Below are positions 34,773 to 46,148 of a DNA stretch of 64,000 bases, piece after piece. Numbering within the stretch: position 1 is the first letter of the stretch; the number at the start of each line of letters is the position of its first letter. The stretch spans positions 310,001-374,000 of the forward strand of contig NZ_JARVTG010000001.1 of NCBI RefSeq assembly GCF_029846635.1, in the 5' to 3' direction. Origin of the DNA: Pokkaliibacter sp. MBI-7. GTDB taxonomy: Bacteria > Pseudomonadota > Gammaproteobacteria > Pseudomonadales > Balneatricaceae. A program made the translations under genes and the position numbers. Below the pieces are notes generated by a model. That model was given only the letters and a program-made list of their open reading frames with translations, was not told where the DNA came from and ran no database searches.

Positions 34773-37700
34773 ATGTTGCAAGGATGGTTAGTTATCCTGA
34801 TATCACTGGCTTATGTAGGGCTACTGTTCGGCCTGGCCTATTGGGGTGATCAGCAGGTCAGACGCCAGGTCAGCAACAAGAGCCAGCCGGTGATCTACAG
34901 TTTGTCACTTGCAGCCTACTGCACCTCCTGGACCTTTTATGGTGCCGTTGGGCGTGCCGCATCGACAGGCTGGGAGTTCCTCGCTACCTATATCGGCCCT
35001 GTTGTGGTGTTTGTTTTTGGTATCCGGTTACTGGGCAAGCTGGTACAGGTCAGTAAAAAGCAGAATATTACCTCCGTATCGGACTTCCTTGCTTCGCGCT
35101 ACGGCAAAAGCCAGGGCCTGGGCGCTGTCGTTGCCTGCATGACCGTCATCAGTATTCTTCCGTACATTTCGCTACAGCTGAAAGCGGTGGCGATGAGCTT
35201 CAATGTTCTGACCGGCACCAGCCAGAGTGCAGAAAACGGCAGTGATACCGCTCTTTTCGTTGCGCTGCTGATGTCGATTTTTGCCATCCTCTTTGGTACC
35301 CGACAGATCGATGCGACAGAACACCACCGTGGCATGGTGCTGGCCATTGCTTTCGAGTCGATCGTCAAACTGACAGCCTTCCTGTCTGTCGGATTCTTTG
35401 TGGTCTTCGGCATTTATAACGGCTTTGAAGACCTGTACCTCAAAGCATCGGTGCAACTGGCGGATAACAACAACTTCAAGAAAGATCTGTTTGCAGGCAG
35501 CTTCCTTACCGAATGCTTCCTTGCCGTGCTGGCCGTCATTTGTCTGCCACGCCAGTTCCATATGACCATTGTCGAGAATACCCATCCACAGGATCTGCGC
35601 ACCGCACGCTGGCTATTCCCGCTATATATGATTCTGATGAGCCTGTTCGTGCTGCCTATTGCTACTGCCGGGATGGCCACCTTCCCTTCCGGTTTTGTCA
35701 ACGCGGATAGCTTTGTACTGACCCTGCCCCTCAGTGCCAAAGCCGATGGACTGGCCATCTTCGCCTATATAGGTGGGCTGTCGGCCGCAACCAGCATGGT
35801 CATCGTAGCCAGCGTGGCGCTCAGCACCATGATCTGCAATGACCTGATCATGCCGATCATGTTCAAGCTGCGCGGCAGCCGCTTATCCAACGAAGAAGAC
35901 ATCGGCGCGTTGCTGCTCAACACCCGACGGGTGACCATCTTCTGCCTGCTGCTGCTGGCCTATTTCTACTACCGTCTGCTCGGAGCACACACCTCGCTGG
36001 CGGACATCGGCCTGATGTCCTTTGTCGCTGTGGCACAGTTCGCACCAGCCCTGATCGGTGGCCTCTACTGGAAAAAGGGCAGTCATCAGGGCGTGATGGC
36101 GGGCCTGCTGGCCGGTTTTGCCATCTGGGCTTACACCCTGCTGATTCCTGCCTTGATCCAGACCGGCTTGCTTAGCCCGACCTTACTTGCGCATGGCCCC
36201 TTTGGTCAGCCATGGCTGGAGCCACATGCACTGTTTGGGCTAACAGGACTTGACCCTATCACCCACGGCACACTGTGGAGCTTACTGGTCAACACCTGCC
36301 TTTATGTCTGGATATCCAAACACTCCAACCAACGTCTGATCGACCGGATTCAGTCCAGCAGCTTTGTCGATACCCTGGATGATGGTCAGCTCGGCTCCTC
36401 GCGCAATCCGACGGAACATATCAGTGTCGGTGATCTGCAGATGCTGACTGAGCGCTTCCTCGGCGTTGAGCGTACCCAGCGCGCATTCCGAAGCTTCTAT
36501 CATGAACGTCATCAGCGCCTGCCTAACGCCAATGAGAAAGCACCATCAGACCTGATTCATTTCTGTGAACGATTGCTGGGAGGCGTGATTGGAGCGTCAT
36601 CCGCACGCATCGTTATCGGCTCGACACTGCGCGGTCGCGACATGCAGATCGGTGATGTCGTCACTATTGTCGATGAGGCTTCTCAGGCGCTGCAGTTCAA
36701 CCGCAGCATGCTGCAAGCCACCATTGAAAACATCAGCCTGGGTATTACCGTCGTCGACAACCAGCAGCGTCTGATGGTGTGGAACCGCGCCTATCTGGCG
36801 ATGTTCTCCCACCCGCCGGGCCTGATCAGCGTCGGACGCCCGATTGAAGAGGTCTACCGCCATCTGGCACTGCAAGGTGAGTTTGGCCCCGGAGATCCTG
36901 AAGAGCATGTGCATCGCCGGATGGAATTACTGAAACAGGGCCGATCCAACAGCTACGAGCGTCATCGTGCAGACGGCACAGTGCTTGAAGTCAGAGGCAA
37001 TCAGATGCCCGGGGGTGGCTATGTCACTACCTATACGGATATTACCCAGTACAAGCGAACGGAAAGCGCCTTACGCGAAAGTGAGCGCAGCATCCGCATT
37101 TACACCGATAACGTCCCGGCACTGATCGCCTACTTCGACAGCGAACGCCGCTACCGCTTCATCAACCAGGCCTACGAAGATATGTTCGGTCTGGATCGCA
37201 ACAGCATTGCAGGTATTCCCTGCTATGACGTGCTGCCTCCTGCAGAATATGCCCAGCGCGAGCCGTACATCAGCAATGTACTGGCAGGCCAGCGCCAGAC
37301 CTTCGAGATCACCCTGCCACCACTGGACGATGATCATGAACGCTACGCACAGGTAACCTATCTGCCCCATATCAATGAAGAAGGGCACATCATCGGTTAT
37401 TTCAGCGTATACATAGACATCACCGAGCGCCGTAAAGCCGAGATGTTACTGCAACAGACCAACGAGGATCTGGAAACGCGGGTACACGAACGCACTCAGG
37501 CACTGTCCATCGTCAACCAGGAGCTGCGTAAGGAAAATATTATTCGCTCGCTGATCGAGGACGAGCTGCGACAGGCCAAAGGGGAAGCAGAGGCTGCCAA
37601 CCTCAGCAAGACCCGTTTCCTCGCTGCAGCCAGCCATGACTTACTGCAACCTCTGAACGCAGCACGCCTGTTCTCATCCGCGCTGTCACAGCGTCACTAC

Positions 37701-38738
37701 GACGAAATGACCCATGAACTGGTAGGTAATCTGGATGGTTCGCTCAAAGCAGCGGAGGAGCTGATCAGTACTATTCTGGACATTTCCAAGCTGGATGCCG
37801 GAGCACTGCAGCCCAATCTCAGCCACTTCCCGGTCGAACGGCTGTTCAATGCACTCAAGGCAGAATTCACAGCACTGGCTCAGGAAAAGGGACTAACATT
37901 CCATCTGGTGAACAGCCAGGTCGTCATCCACAGTGACAGCCAGCTGCTACGCCGGGTAGTCCAGAACTTTCTCTCCAATGCCATACGCTACACCCGCAGC
38001 GGCAAAGTGCTACTGGGCTGTCGCCGCACTGGTGACGCTATTCGCATTGAGGTCTGGGACAGCGGTGTAGGTATTGCCGAAGACAAAATTCATGAGATTT
38101 TTGAAGAATTCAAACGCCTCAACAACCCACAGCATGCTGACGTCAAAGGACTGGGGCTTGGCCTTGCCATCACTGACCGTATAGCACGGATCCTCGGACA
38201 CAGCATTCAGGTTCGCTCGCAGGTTGGCAAAGGCACGGTATTTTCCATCCGGGTCCCCCTGGGTGAAACGGACAAAGTTCAAAATGTCAGTAAACGTGGA
38301 GGCATCGCCAGCCGTCGCAAAGGAGGTCTGGATCAGCTGCATGTGCTGGTAGTCGACAATGAGCAGCCCATCCTGAACGGCATGAAAGCTCTGCTGGAAG
38401 GCTGGGGATGTGAAGTACGCTGTGCGCTGTCAGAGCAGCAGGCGCTGGATATTCTGGATAATGATCCTGAATGGAAGCCTGGCATCTTGCTTGCCGACTA
38501 CCATCTCGATAACGATCTGACCGGCGTGATGACGATCAACGCTGTGCGCAGCCGTCTTCAGCATGCTATTCCGGCTATAGTTATCACCGCTGACCGTACC
38601 GATGAGATCAAGGATGAAATCCATCAGACCGGTGCTTTTGTCCTGCAAAAGCCCGTCAAACCCGCCGCACTCAGGGCGTTAATTTCACGCCACGGCATTC
38701 ATCGCAGCAAGGTGGAACCTCCCGCAACGTCACTGTGA
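34773..38738 (+). CDS. crbS: CrbS-type hybrid sensor kinase with SLC5 transporter-like N terminus
   Basis: CrbS senses acetate-related conditions and controls acs through CrbR. The protein (about 1321 residues from the ATG at 34773) has an SLC5-like membrane domain with about 13 helices (1-520), a linker of STAC type, two PAS domains (about 640-750 and 770-900), HisKA with AASHDLLQPLNA (about 950), HATPase (about 1050-1165; NFLSNAIRYT, KGLGLGLAI) and a C-terminal receiver (about 1188-1310). A frame of 140 codons upstream is open but includes the divergent promoter, so it is excluded. The second PAS makes it longer than I expect of typical CrbS. Confidence 0.88.
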   Translation: MLQGWLVILISLAYVGLLFGLAYWGDQQVRRQVSNKSQPVIYSLSLAAYCTSWTFYGAVGRAASTGWEFLATYIGPVVVFVFGIRLLGKLVQVSKKQNITSVSDFLASRYGKSQGLGAVVACMTVISILPYISLQLKAVAMSFNVLTGTSQSAENGSDTALFVALLMSIFAILFGTRQIDATEHHRGMVLAIAFESIVKLTAFLSVGFFVVFGIYNGFEDLYLKASVQLADNNNFKKDLFAGSFLTECFLAVLAVICLPRQFHMTIVENTHPQDLRTARWLFPLYMILMSLFVLPIATAGMATFPSGFVNADSFVLTLPLSAKADGLAIFAYIGGLSAATSMVIVASVALSTMICNDLIMPIMFKLRGSRLSNEEDIGALLLNTRRVTIFCLLLLAYFYYRLLGAHTSLADIGLMSFVAVAQFAPALIGGLYWKKGSHQGVMAGLLAGFAIWAYTLLIPALIQTGLLSPTLLAHGPFGQPWLEPHALFGLTGLDPITHGTLWSLLVNTCLYVWISKHSNQRLIDRIQSSSFVDTLDDGQLGSSRNPTEHISVGDLQMLTERFLGVERTQRAFRSFYHERHQRLPNANEKAPSDLIHFCERLLGGVIGASSARIVIGSTLRGRDMQIGDVVTIVDEASQALQFNRSMLQATIENISLGITVVDNQQRLMVWNRAYLAMFSHPPGLISVGRPIEEVYRHLALQGEFGPGDPEEHVHRRMELLKQGRSNSYERHRADGTVLEVRGNQMPGGGYVTTYTDITQYKRTESALRESERSIRIYTDNVPALIAYFDSERRYRFINQAYEDMFGLDRNSIAGIPCYDVLPPAEYAQREPYISNVLAGQRQTFEITLPPLDDDHERYAQVTYLPHINEEGHIIGYFSVYIDITERRKAEMLLQQTNEDLETRVHERTQALSIVNQELRKENIIRSLIEDELRQAKGEAEAANLSKTRFLAAASHDLLQPLNAARLFSSALSQRHYDEMTHELVGNLDGSLKAAEELISTILDISKLDAGALQPNLSHFPVERLFNALKAEFTALAQEKGLTFHLVNSQVVIHSDSQLLRRVVQNFLSNAIRYTRSGKVLLGCRRTGDAIRIEVWDSGVGIAEDKIHEIFEEFKRLNNPQHADVKGLGLGLAITDRIARILGHSIQVRSQVGKGTVFSIRVPLGETDKVQNVSKRGGIASRRKGGLDQLHVLVVDNEQPILNGMKALLEGWGCEVRCALSEQQALDILDNDPEWKPGILLADYHLDNDLTGVMTINAVRSRLQHAIPAIVITADRTDEIKDEIHQTGAFVLQKPVKPAALRALISRHGIHRSKVEPPATSL

Positions 38739-38764
38739 TCAACACCTGACAAAACCCCAGAAAC

Positions 38765-38793
38765 AACAAAGCGACCGTGAAGGTCGCTTTGTT
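38765..38793. terminator. Bidirectional terminator between crbS and crbR
   Basis: A 12-bp perfect stem (AACAAAGCGACC / GGTCGCTTTGTT) with a GTGAA loop lies between the convergent crbS and crbR stop codons and is flanked by A-rich sequence on one side and a short T run on the other, so it can serve both transcripts. Confidence 0.9.
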
Positions 38794-38827
38794 TTGGATG
38801 CCGGGCATTCAGACAAGAGAGAATGAA

Positions 38828-39493
38828 TTACTCCAACTCGGCCTTTGGCTTGTCCACTAACAGCTGACTGGCAGCAATTACGGCCTGAGTACGACTATGA
38901 ACGCCCAGCTTGCGCAAAATGGCCGTTACATGCGCCTTGATTGTGGCTTCTGACACGTTCAGTTCATAAGCAATCTGTTTGTTCAATAACCCTTCGGTCA
39001 GCATCATCAGCACACGAAACTGCTGCGGTGTCAGCGTAGCCAGCGCTTCAGCAAAACGCGCTTCTTCTTCCGTTACCTGATCATCCAGATCGTCAATGGC
39101 TACAGGCAGCCACTCTTCACCATCCATCACGCTTTGGATGGCCTCGGCAATGACCTCAAGAGAAGCGGATTTGGGGATAAAGCCTGAAGCGCCGTAATCC
39201 ATAGCTTTACGAATCACATGAGGTTCTTCGCTGCCGGACACCATCACAACTGGAATACCAGGATGCTGACCACGCAGGTAAACCAGACCAGAAAAACCAT
39301 TGGCATCAGGCATGTGCAGATCCAGCAGAATCAGATCAGCATCAGTGTGCTCATCTGCGGCATTCTGTGCCGCTTCGAGAGTATCGGCTTCAACAACAAG
39401 GGCGTGGGGAACCGCCTGATGCACCGCCTGCTTCAACGCCGCTCTGAACAGCGGATGGTCATCAGCGATGAGAATCTTGTTACTTGCATCCAT
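38828..39493 (-). CDS. crbR: LuxR-family response regulator CrbR
   Basis: The protein (about 221 residues) has an NarL-type receiver (about 1-125; ILIADDHPLFRAAL, phosphoacceptor in LILLDLHMPDANG) and a LuxR-type helix-turn-helix (about 150-215; LTPQQFRVLMMLTEGLLNKQ, VSEATIKAHVTAIL). Its convergent pairing with crbS and placement upstream of acs match the CrbS/CrbR acetate switch known from Vibrio and Pseudomonas. The ATG at 39493 follows AGGGGA; a TTG two codons upstream is less likely. Confidence 0.9.
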   Translation of the reverse strand: MDASNKILIADDHPLFRAALKQAVHQAVPHALVVEADTLEAAQNAADEHTDADLILLDLHMPDANGFSGLVYLRGQHPGIPVVMVSGSEEPHVIRKAMDYGASGFIPKSASLEVIAEAIQSVMDGEEWLPVAIDDLDDQVTEEEARFAEALATLTPQQFRVLMMLTEGLLNKQIAYELNVSEATIKAHVTAILRKLGVHSRTQAVIAASQLLVDKPKAELE

Positions 39494-39548
39494 TAGCAAT
39501 CCCCTAGATTTAAAAACAGTTCTACCAGGGCGTGATCAAACCGCTGCA

Positions 39549-39598
39549 GTGAGTACCCGTGGTGGTGAATACAATCCACTGCACCACGTATGACTCAC
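39549..39598. repeat. Long imperfect inverted repeat in the crbR leader
   Basis: Outer arms GTGAGT (39549-39554) and ACTCAC (39593-39598) and inner arms CGTGGTG (39558-39564) and CACCACG (39582-39588) pair with small internal loops. The element is 56 bases upstream of the crbR start and could be an RNA hairpin in the leader or a protein site. It has no T tract. Confidence 0.55.
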
Positions 39599-39794
39599 CG
39601 CATAAAACCTTGTACTCGATCATTCCCGCAAAATAGTGTGCAAATGGCTGGACATGCCGCCTGGAGCCCACTTAATCCGACATACAGTAGCCGAGAGCCC
39701 CTGAAAAAAATAGCAAAAATGTCACATTTTGAATGACTTAACGCTACGACACCGTGCTTTTTCTCGAGATAGATTCAGTGGACGCCTATAAAAC

Positions 39795-39822
39795 AAACAC
39801 TCCCCATGGCAGGGGAGTGTTT
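39795..39822 (-). terminator. Rho-independent terminator of acs
   Basis: An 11-bp perfect stem (AAACACTCCCC / GGGGAGTGTTT) with a six-base loop is followed on the minus strand by TGTTTTAT. It begins 16 bases beyond the acs stop codon. The stem core ACACTCCC is also used in the terminator at 32103-32126. Confidence 0.88.
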
Positions 39823-39837
39823 GATCAAATCAACCTG

Positions 39838-41787
<1,950 letters not shown>

Positions 41788-42130
41788 GGTCATGCCCTTG
41801 CTAGCTATTATTGTCGTTGAAAGAGTTGCAGGCCTGGCTCCGAAACACGGACAAGTTCAACGCTATAGTCGCGCCCTGCCTGATTCCGAGCCAGTGTGTA
41901 CATGAACTTTATAGTTATGGGCTGTTGCCATCCCCGCACCAGCTGCTTGATGGCTGTTATACCCCCCGAGCTACAGGGGCAATAATTAGACATTGGTATA
42001 TTTGCGCCAGCATCGATGCTTCCCACCACCACACGACTAATGTGACACGCTGATAAACAGGTACATCACGATTCATTGCACATGGCTGTAACCGATAGCC
42101 AAATCAACGACCTCGTAGAAATACAAGTAT
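41788..42130. other. 343-base acs upstream region
   Basis: No gene is seen. The region should hold the acs promoter on the minus strand. It includes the box shared with DUF4212-actP (41882-41893), an inverted partial copy CTGGCTC at 41834-41840 and the shared CTATAGTCG at 41863-41871. No clear terminator for the glycosyltransferase-like gene ending at 42131 is visible. Confidence 0.6.
41882..41893 (-). promoter_or_regulatory. Box TGGCTCGGAATC upstream of acs
   Basis: This 12-mer differs by one base from the box before DUF4212-actP, and both are followed by CGACTATAG, here after a ten-base spacer. It is about 95 bases from the acs start. A CrbR-binding role is inferred from the shared regulon only. 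Confidence 0.4.
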
Positions 42131-43267
42131 CTAGGTGGCGGAAGGGCTTAATTCTCCAATGATGTATTTGAGACTTATCGCCCTTGCGCGCCAGCTCATT
42201 TCTTGGGTGGCAGTTGCCATATCAACAGCAAGTTTCTGCAGATCATAGTCATAACCTGCAGTGATAATCTGGCTTAGCTCATACGAGGTGCGATAGAAGA
42301 CTAATGAAGAAAGACTGCCCAGGTGATCGTCCAGATAGGAATTGTATCGGGTAATCACCCTCGTCCCATTCATCAATGGATAAGTGATCCTCTCATGCAA
42401 ACCATGCTCAAAGCCCGGTGAGTTATGCAGTACCCAATGGGACTTTTTCATCAACGCCAGCGCTTCTGTGAAACTCACTTCACCAAGGTAATCATGGTCA
42501 CCCAGATGGGCATAACGATCGACATGCCTGCCGACCAGCGTCAGGCGAATACCGGCAGCTGTAAACGCCTTGATTTCCCGCTCCCGGTTACGCGCCCGAA
42601 TACACAGGTCCATTTGCCTCAGTGCAGCCAATAGCTGACTGGTAAGAGGCGTAGCTGGCTGCCCTTTGGGCGCCATGACTTTCAGTCTGACCAGACAATC
42701 CCGCAAGGTCGTCACCTCTCCACGCTCAATGGCATCCGCCATGAACGAGGCCGCAGTACGAATGGGCTGTAACTGTTTCGCGTAATCGAAGTATGACACC
42801 GGATACAACACATCGATTGTCTTATCTGCAATGATGCTTTTCAGCTGATCGATGTTTCCCGGGTCAACAGTGGCGCTGCCACCATGCGGGAAAAACCGGG
42901 CGCGCCCTCCTACCATGGTGACAAAATCACAGTGATCCAGATCGACACAGAGCGCCAGATGATTAGGAGCCTGAAAGAATCGCGCCAGGTGATGAAGCGG
43001 ATGATCCAGGTAATAACTGATGTGCAGGCAATCCAGACTACTTGCGAGGGATCCTCTGGCCGAGACAGGCACCTTGACACCGATACCGTTGACCGAGAGG
43101 ACAAAATCAATTTTTTCATCCTGATAGCGTGGATAGCTGGTCGCCAGATCATCAAATGGTACGACCTCTACCACCACTCCCAGCAACCCAAGTTCATCTA
43201 TCAGCGCAGTCATGAAAGCATCAGCAGCACCGTATTGGTGGGTTCCGGATATGTAGATGCCTTTCAC
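42131..43267 (-). CDS. Glycosyltransferase-like protein (CgeB/group-1 type) downstream of fleR
   Basis: The 378-residue protein has a GT-B-like layout: an N-terminal half with GIYISGTHQYGAADAF and LHISYYLDHP, and a C-terminal half with IRLTLVGRHVDR, a WVLHNSPGFEHGLHERITYPLMNGTRVIT segment as in CgeB/Glyco_trans_1_2 proteins. The acceptor is unknown. It lies 43 bases after fleR with no terminator between, so it may be transcribed with fleS-fleR. That link makes flagellin a plausible acceptor. Confidence 0.65.
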   Translation of the reverse strand: MKGIYISGTHQYGAADAFMTALIDELGLLGVVVEVVPFDDLATSYPRYQDEKIDFVLSVNGIGVKVPVSARGSLASSLDCLHISYYLDHPLHHLARFFQAPNHLALCVDLDHCDFVTMVGGRARFFPHGGSATVDPGNIDQLKSIIADKTIDVLYPVSYFDYAKQLQPIRTAASFMADAIERGEVTTLRDCLVRLKVMAPKGQPATPLTSQLLAALRQMDLCIRARNREREIKAFTAAGIRLTLVGRHVDRYAHLGDHDYLGEVSFTEALALMKKSHWVLHNSPGFEHGLHERITYPLMNGTRVITRYNSYLDDHLGSLSSLVFYRTSYELSQIITAGYDYDLQKLAVDMATATQEMSWRARAISLKYIIGELSPSAT

Positions 43268-43310
43268 GTCGATCTCCTTTGATACTGAAGCGCTGCCGCT
43301 GATAACACGA

Positions 43311-44723
43311 TCACCAGGGCGACCACTGCTTGTCCTGTATATCCATTCCTGCCTCTCTCATACGCGCCAGCTTGTAGCGCAGGGTACGGGGGCTGATACC
43401 CAGCTTTTCCGCTGCATCCTTGCGGCTGCCACGCGTACTTTTTAACGCCTCAAGAATTAACTGAAATTCGTGCTGCATCATGTCTGCACCGAGCGCGCTA
43501 TTGCTCTCCAGAGCCGCGCCCAGTAAGGGCTCATCAGCGGCATCACCGCCTACCTGCACTGTATCGCTGATCCTGGGGGAGCGACTGAATTGCGACATAT
43601 CAAGGCAGATGTCGTCAGCTTCGATGACTGACCCCGGTTGCAGGATCAATGCACGCTGAATGCAGTTATCCAGCTCACGTACGTTGCCGGGCCACTTATG
43701 GGCAGACAGCTCAGCGACGGCAGCAGCGCTGAGAATTACCTTGGCCCTGCCCTGCTTGCGGCTGTGCAAGGCCAGAAGGCGCTCAGCTAATGGCTTGATA
43801 TCCAGCGGACGCTCCCGCAACGGCATCCACTCCAGCGGAAAGACATTCAGGCGATAGTAGAGGTCTTCACGAAACTTCCCTTCACTGACGTACTCGGCCA
43901 AATCACGGTTGGTCGTGGCAAGCACGCGCACATCCAGCTGCAGCGTTTTTCTGCCACCAAGTCGCTCTACCTCCCGCTCCTGCAGTACGCGCAGAATCTT
44001 GGCCTGCAGCTCCAACGCCATTTCACTGATTTCATCCAGCAAAATGGTTCCACCGTTCGCCTGCTCAAACTTGCCCGGCATAGCGGTATAGGCGCCTGTA
44101 AATGCGCCTTTTTCATAGCCGAACAGAGTGGCCTCAAGCATATTTTCTGGAATAGCGGCACAGTTGATGGCAATGAAAGGCTTGTCGGCACGCACAGAGT
44201 GCTGATGTATGTAACGCGCCATGACTTCTTTACCCGTCCCCGACTCACCGCAAATCAGCACGGTGGAATCTGACCCGGCAACTCGGCGCGCCAGCTGGAA
44301 CAGCCGTTTGCTTGAAGGGTCTTCAGCAACAGGTTCTTCCTGCTCAGTGACAGGTAACCTGCCAGACAGGTAACGGTCAACAATGGTGAGCAGTGCGGCA
44401 GGCTCAAAGGGCTTGAGCAAATAATCCACCGCCCCATTACGCATGGCCTCGACAGCTTTGCTGATATCGCCATAAGCAGTCATCAGCAGCACTGGCAGGT
44501 AGGGATATTGATGGCGCAGACGCTGCTGCAACTCGTAACCGTCCATCCCTGGCATGTTGATGTCACTGATCACCATATCGACACTATGCTGTTCGAGCTG
44601 CACCAGCGCCTGTTCACCGTTGCCCGCTGACACAAATTGGTACCCGGCGATGGCCAGAGTATCTTCCAGCGCCTCACGCAAGCTGGCGTCATCTTCCACC
44701 AGCAGCAGCTTCGCCTGACTCAT
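43311..44723 (-). CDS. fleR: Sigma-54-dependent flagellar response regulator FleR (FlrC)
   Basis: The 470-residue NtrC-family activator has a receiver domain (about 1-120; VISDINMPGMDG), an AAA+ domain (about 140-370; GESGTGKEVMARYIH Walker A, GAFTGA sigma-54 contact loop, GGTILLDEI Walker B) and a Fis-type DNA-binding domain (about 425-465). FleR activates class III flagellar genes such as hook and fliK. Its start overlaps the fleS stop in an ATGA. Confidence 0.93.
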   Translation of the reverse strand: MSQAKLLLVEDDASLREALEDTLAIAGYQFVSAGNGEQALVQLEQHSVDMVISDINMPGMDGYELQQRLRHQYPYLPVLLMTAYGDISKAVEAMRNGAVDYLLKPFEPAALLTIVDRYLSGRLPVTEQEEPVAEDPSSKRLFQLARRVAGSDSTVLICGESGTGKEVMARYIHQHSVRADKPFIAINCAAIPENMLEATLFGYEKGAFTGAYTAMPGKFEQANGGTILLDEISEMALELQAKILRVLQEREVERLGGRKTLQLDVRVLATTNRDLAEYVSEGKFREDLYYRLNVFPLEWMPLRERPLDIKPLAERLLALHSRKQGRAKVILSAAAVAELSAHKWPGNVRELDNCIQRALILQPGSVIEADDICLDMSQFSRSPRISDTVQVGGDAADEPLLGAALESNSALGADMMQHEFQLILEALKSTRGSRKDAAEKLGISPRTLRYKLARMREAGMDIQDKQWSPW

Positions 44724-45985
44724 TTTAATTCTCCAACAGTCGAACGCGGATCTTGCTCATCAATAGACGAAGATGCCGCGGAACCCTGATAACAAGGCAG
44801 GATAATACGTGCACAGGTATGTCCCGGCCTTGAACTCAGCTCGAAGCGTCCTCCATGTGCCTTGGCAACGGCCTGCACTACGGCCAGGCCCAGACCCGTC
44901 CCCTGAGCCTTGGTGGTATAGAAAGGTTGAAGCACCTTCTGTATATGTTCAGCACTGATGCCCGGCCCCGGATCAATCACACAGATAGCGACCTGTTCAC
45001 CCAGCCTCTCGCCTACCAGATGCAGTTCAACACCCACCGAGCAGGCTTGTAACGCGTTGTTGACCAGATTTAACACAGCACCTATCAACACCTCACGATT
45101 GATCTGTACCACTGCCCCCTGGCTGTCATCACGAATATCGCAATCAGCATCATGACTTGTCAGCGGTACGTCCAGCGCATCTTCAATAGCACGCAGTAGC
45201 TGGCTCACCGTCATCACATCATTGAGCTGAGTCTCACCACGGGAGAAGATCAGCATGTCCTTTATTTGCTGTTCAATATTCAGCAGCCGGGAGCGCAATT
45301 TCCCGGCAAACTGCAACCGCTGAGGCTCAGCCAGAGCCGGGTTCTGAAGGTGGGAGGCATAGAGTAGAGCAGCGGACAAGGGAGTACGTACCTGATGAGC
45401 CAGGGCAGCGACCATTTGCCCCATCGCCGTCAGACGCTCATGGTGACTCAGCCGGGACTGCAGCAGGCGGGTTTCTGTCAGGTCATGCAGCAAGACAATC
45501 TGGCCTGCCTGATCCGGAAGAGAGTTGGTCAAAACCGATACCCGCCGGCCAGAACGGAGGGAAATCTCATGGCCATCATCCTTACGGGGAGCAAAGCTGC
45601 GCCGGATTACGTTGAACCACAGTTCATCCTCCAGCGGCTCACCAAGCAATGCCAAAGCAGTGGGATTCGCACGACGAATCTGACCCCGGTTATCAATCAT
45701 TACCATGCCAAGAGGCAAAATATCGAGCAAAGCTTCATATTGCTCAGTGACTGCAAGTCGATCACTTTCGGCACGCTGTTGCTGCTGTTGCTGGTCAGCC
45801 AACTGCACACGCAGTTGCAGTACCTCTTGTTCAAGGGCCTGATAGCGCTGACTAAGCTCACCCGCCAGCTGATTAAACTCAGTAAATGCAGTAGTCAGGA
45901 GTAATTGCTGCTGCAGAGTATCTCGCTCAGCATTTTCATCGACCCCCTGGAGTGGTGCTGAAACCTTGTCACCTTTGCTTGTCAT
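44720..45985 (-). CDS. fleS: Flagellar sensor histidine kinase FleS (FlrB)
   Basis: The protein (about 421 residues) is soluble, with no membrane helix: a coiled coil (about 25-75), a PAS domain (about 85-185), HisKA with LAHQVRTPLSAALLYASHL and an HATPase (NLVNNALQAC, DPGPGIS, GTGLGLAVVQA). This matches FleS/FlrB, which phosphorylates FleR. The ATG at 45985 is used; a TTG three codons upstream is also open. fleQ, normally just upstream, is replaced here by the plus-strand beta-propeller gene. Confidence 0.92.
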   Translation of the reverse strand: MTSKGDKVSAPLQGVDENAERDTLQQQLLLTTAFTEFNQLAGELSQRYQALEQEVLQLRVQLADQQQQQQRAESDRLAVTEQYEALLDILPLGMVMIDNRGQIRRANPTALALLGEPLEDELWFNVIRRSFAPRKDDGHEISLRSGRRVSVLTNSLPDQAGQIVLLHDLTETRLLQSRLSHHERLTAMGQMVAALAHQVRTPLSAALLYASHLQNPALAEPQRLQFAGKLRSRLLNIEQQIKDMLIFSRGETQLNDVMTVSQLLRAIEDALDVPLTSHDADCDIRDDSQGAVVQINREVLIGAVLNLVNNALQACSVGVELHLVGERLGEQVAICVIDPGPGISAEHIQKVLQPFYTTKAQGTGLGLAVVQAVAKAHGGRFELSSRPGHTCARIILPCYQGSAASSSIDEQDPRSTVGELK

Positions 45986-46042
45986 CACCTTCAACCCGTA
46001 AGGTAGTTGTGAGTATTATTACATGCCGAGTGTTACATGACC

Positions 46043-46060
46043 TTGCAACAAATCAACCCC
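46043..46060 (-). promoter_or_regulatory. Candidate sigma-54 promoter of fleS-fleR
   Basis: The minus strand reads GGGGTTGATTTGTTGCAA: a -12 TTGCA with ten bases between the invariant GG and GC. The -24 half is imperfect. It lies about 60-75 bases before fleS, whose Pseudomonas and Vibrio orthologues use sigma-54 with FleQ/FlrA. Confidence 0.45.
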
Positions 46061-46081
46061 ACCGTGCTAAGCTTTTGAATT

Positions 46082-46107
46082 TAAAGAATTAAAATACTCA
46101 CCGATAA
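46082..46107 (+). promoter_or_regulatory. Candidate sigma-28 (FliA) promoter of the beta-propeller gene
   Basis: TAAAGAAT and ACCGATAA are separated by ten bases, against the consensus TAAAGTTT-N11-GCCGATAA: seven of eight bases match in the -10 and six in the -35, with spacing short by one. It is 42 bases before the ATG at 46149 in the correct orientation. Confidence 0.6.
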
Positions 46108-46148
46108 TATTTCCGTGTATCAACGTACCATATCCCGGAGAGAGCGCA

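Larger units (their letters stand above)
39494..39837. other. 344-base gap between acs and crbR
   Basis: The gap contains the acs terminator (39795-39822) and the crbR promoter and leader, including a long imperfect inverted repeat (39549-39598). No coding sequence is supported. An AT-rich stretch near 39700-39740 is the likeliest promoter zone, but no sure -35/-10 pair is seen. Confidence 0.6.

Noticed and set aside
42041..42069. CRP-like site upstream of acs
   Set aside because: The TGTGA and TCAC halves are separated by 20 bases, not six.
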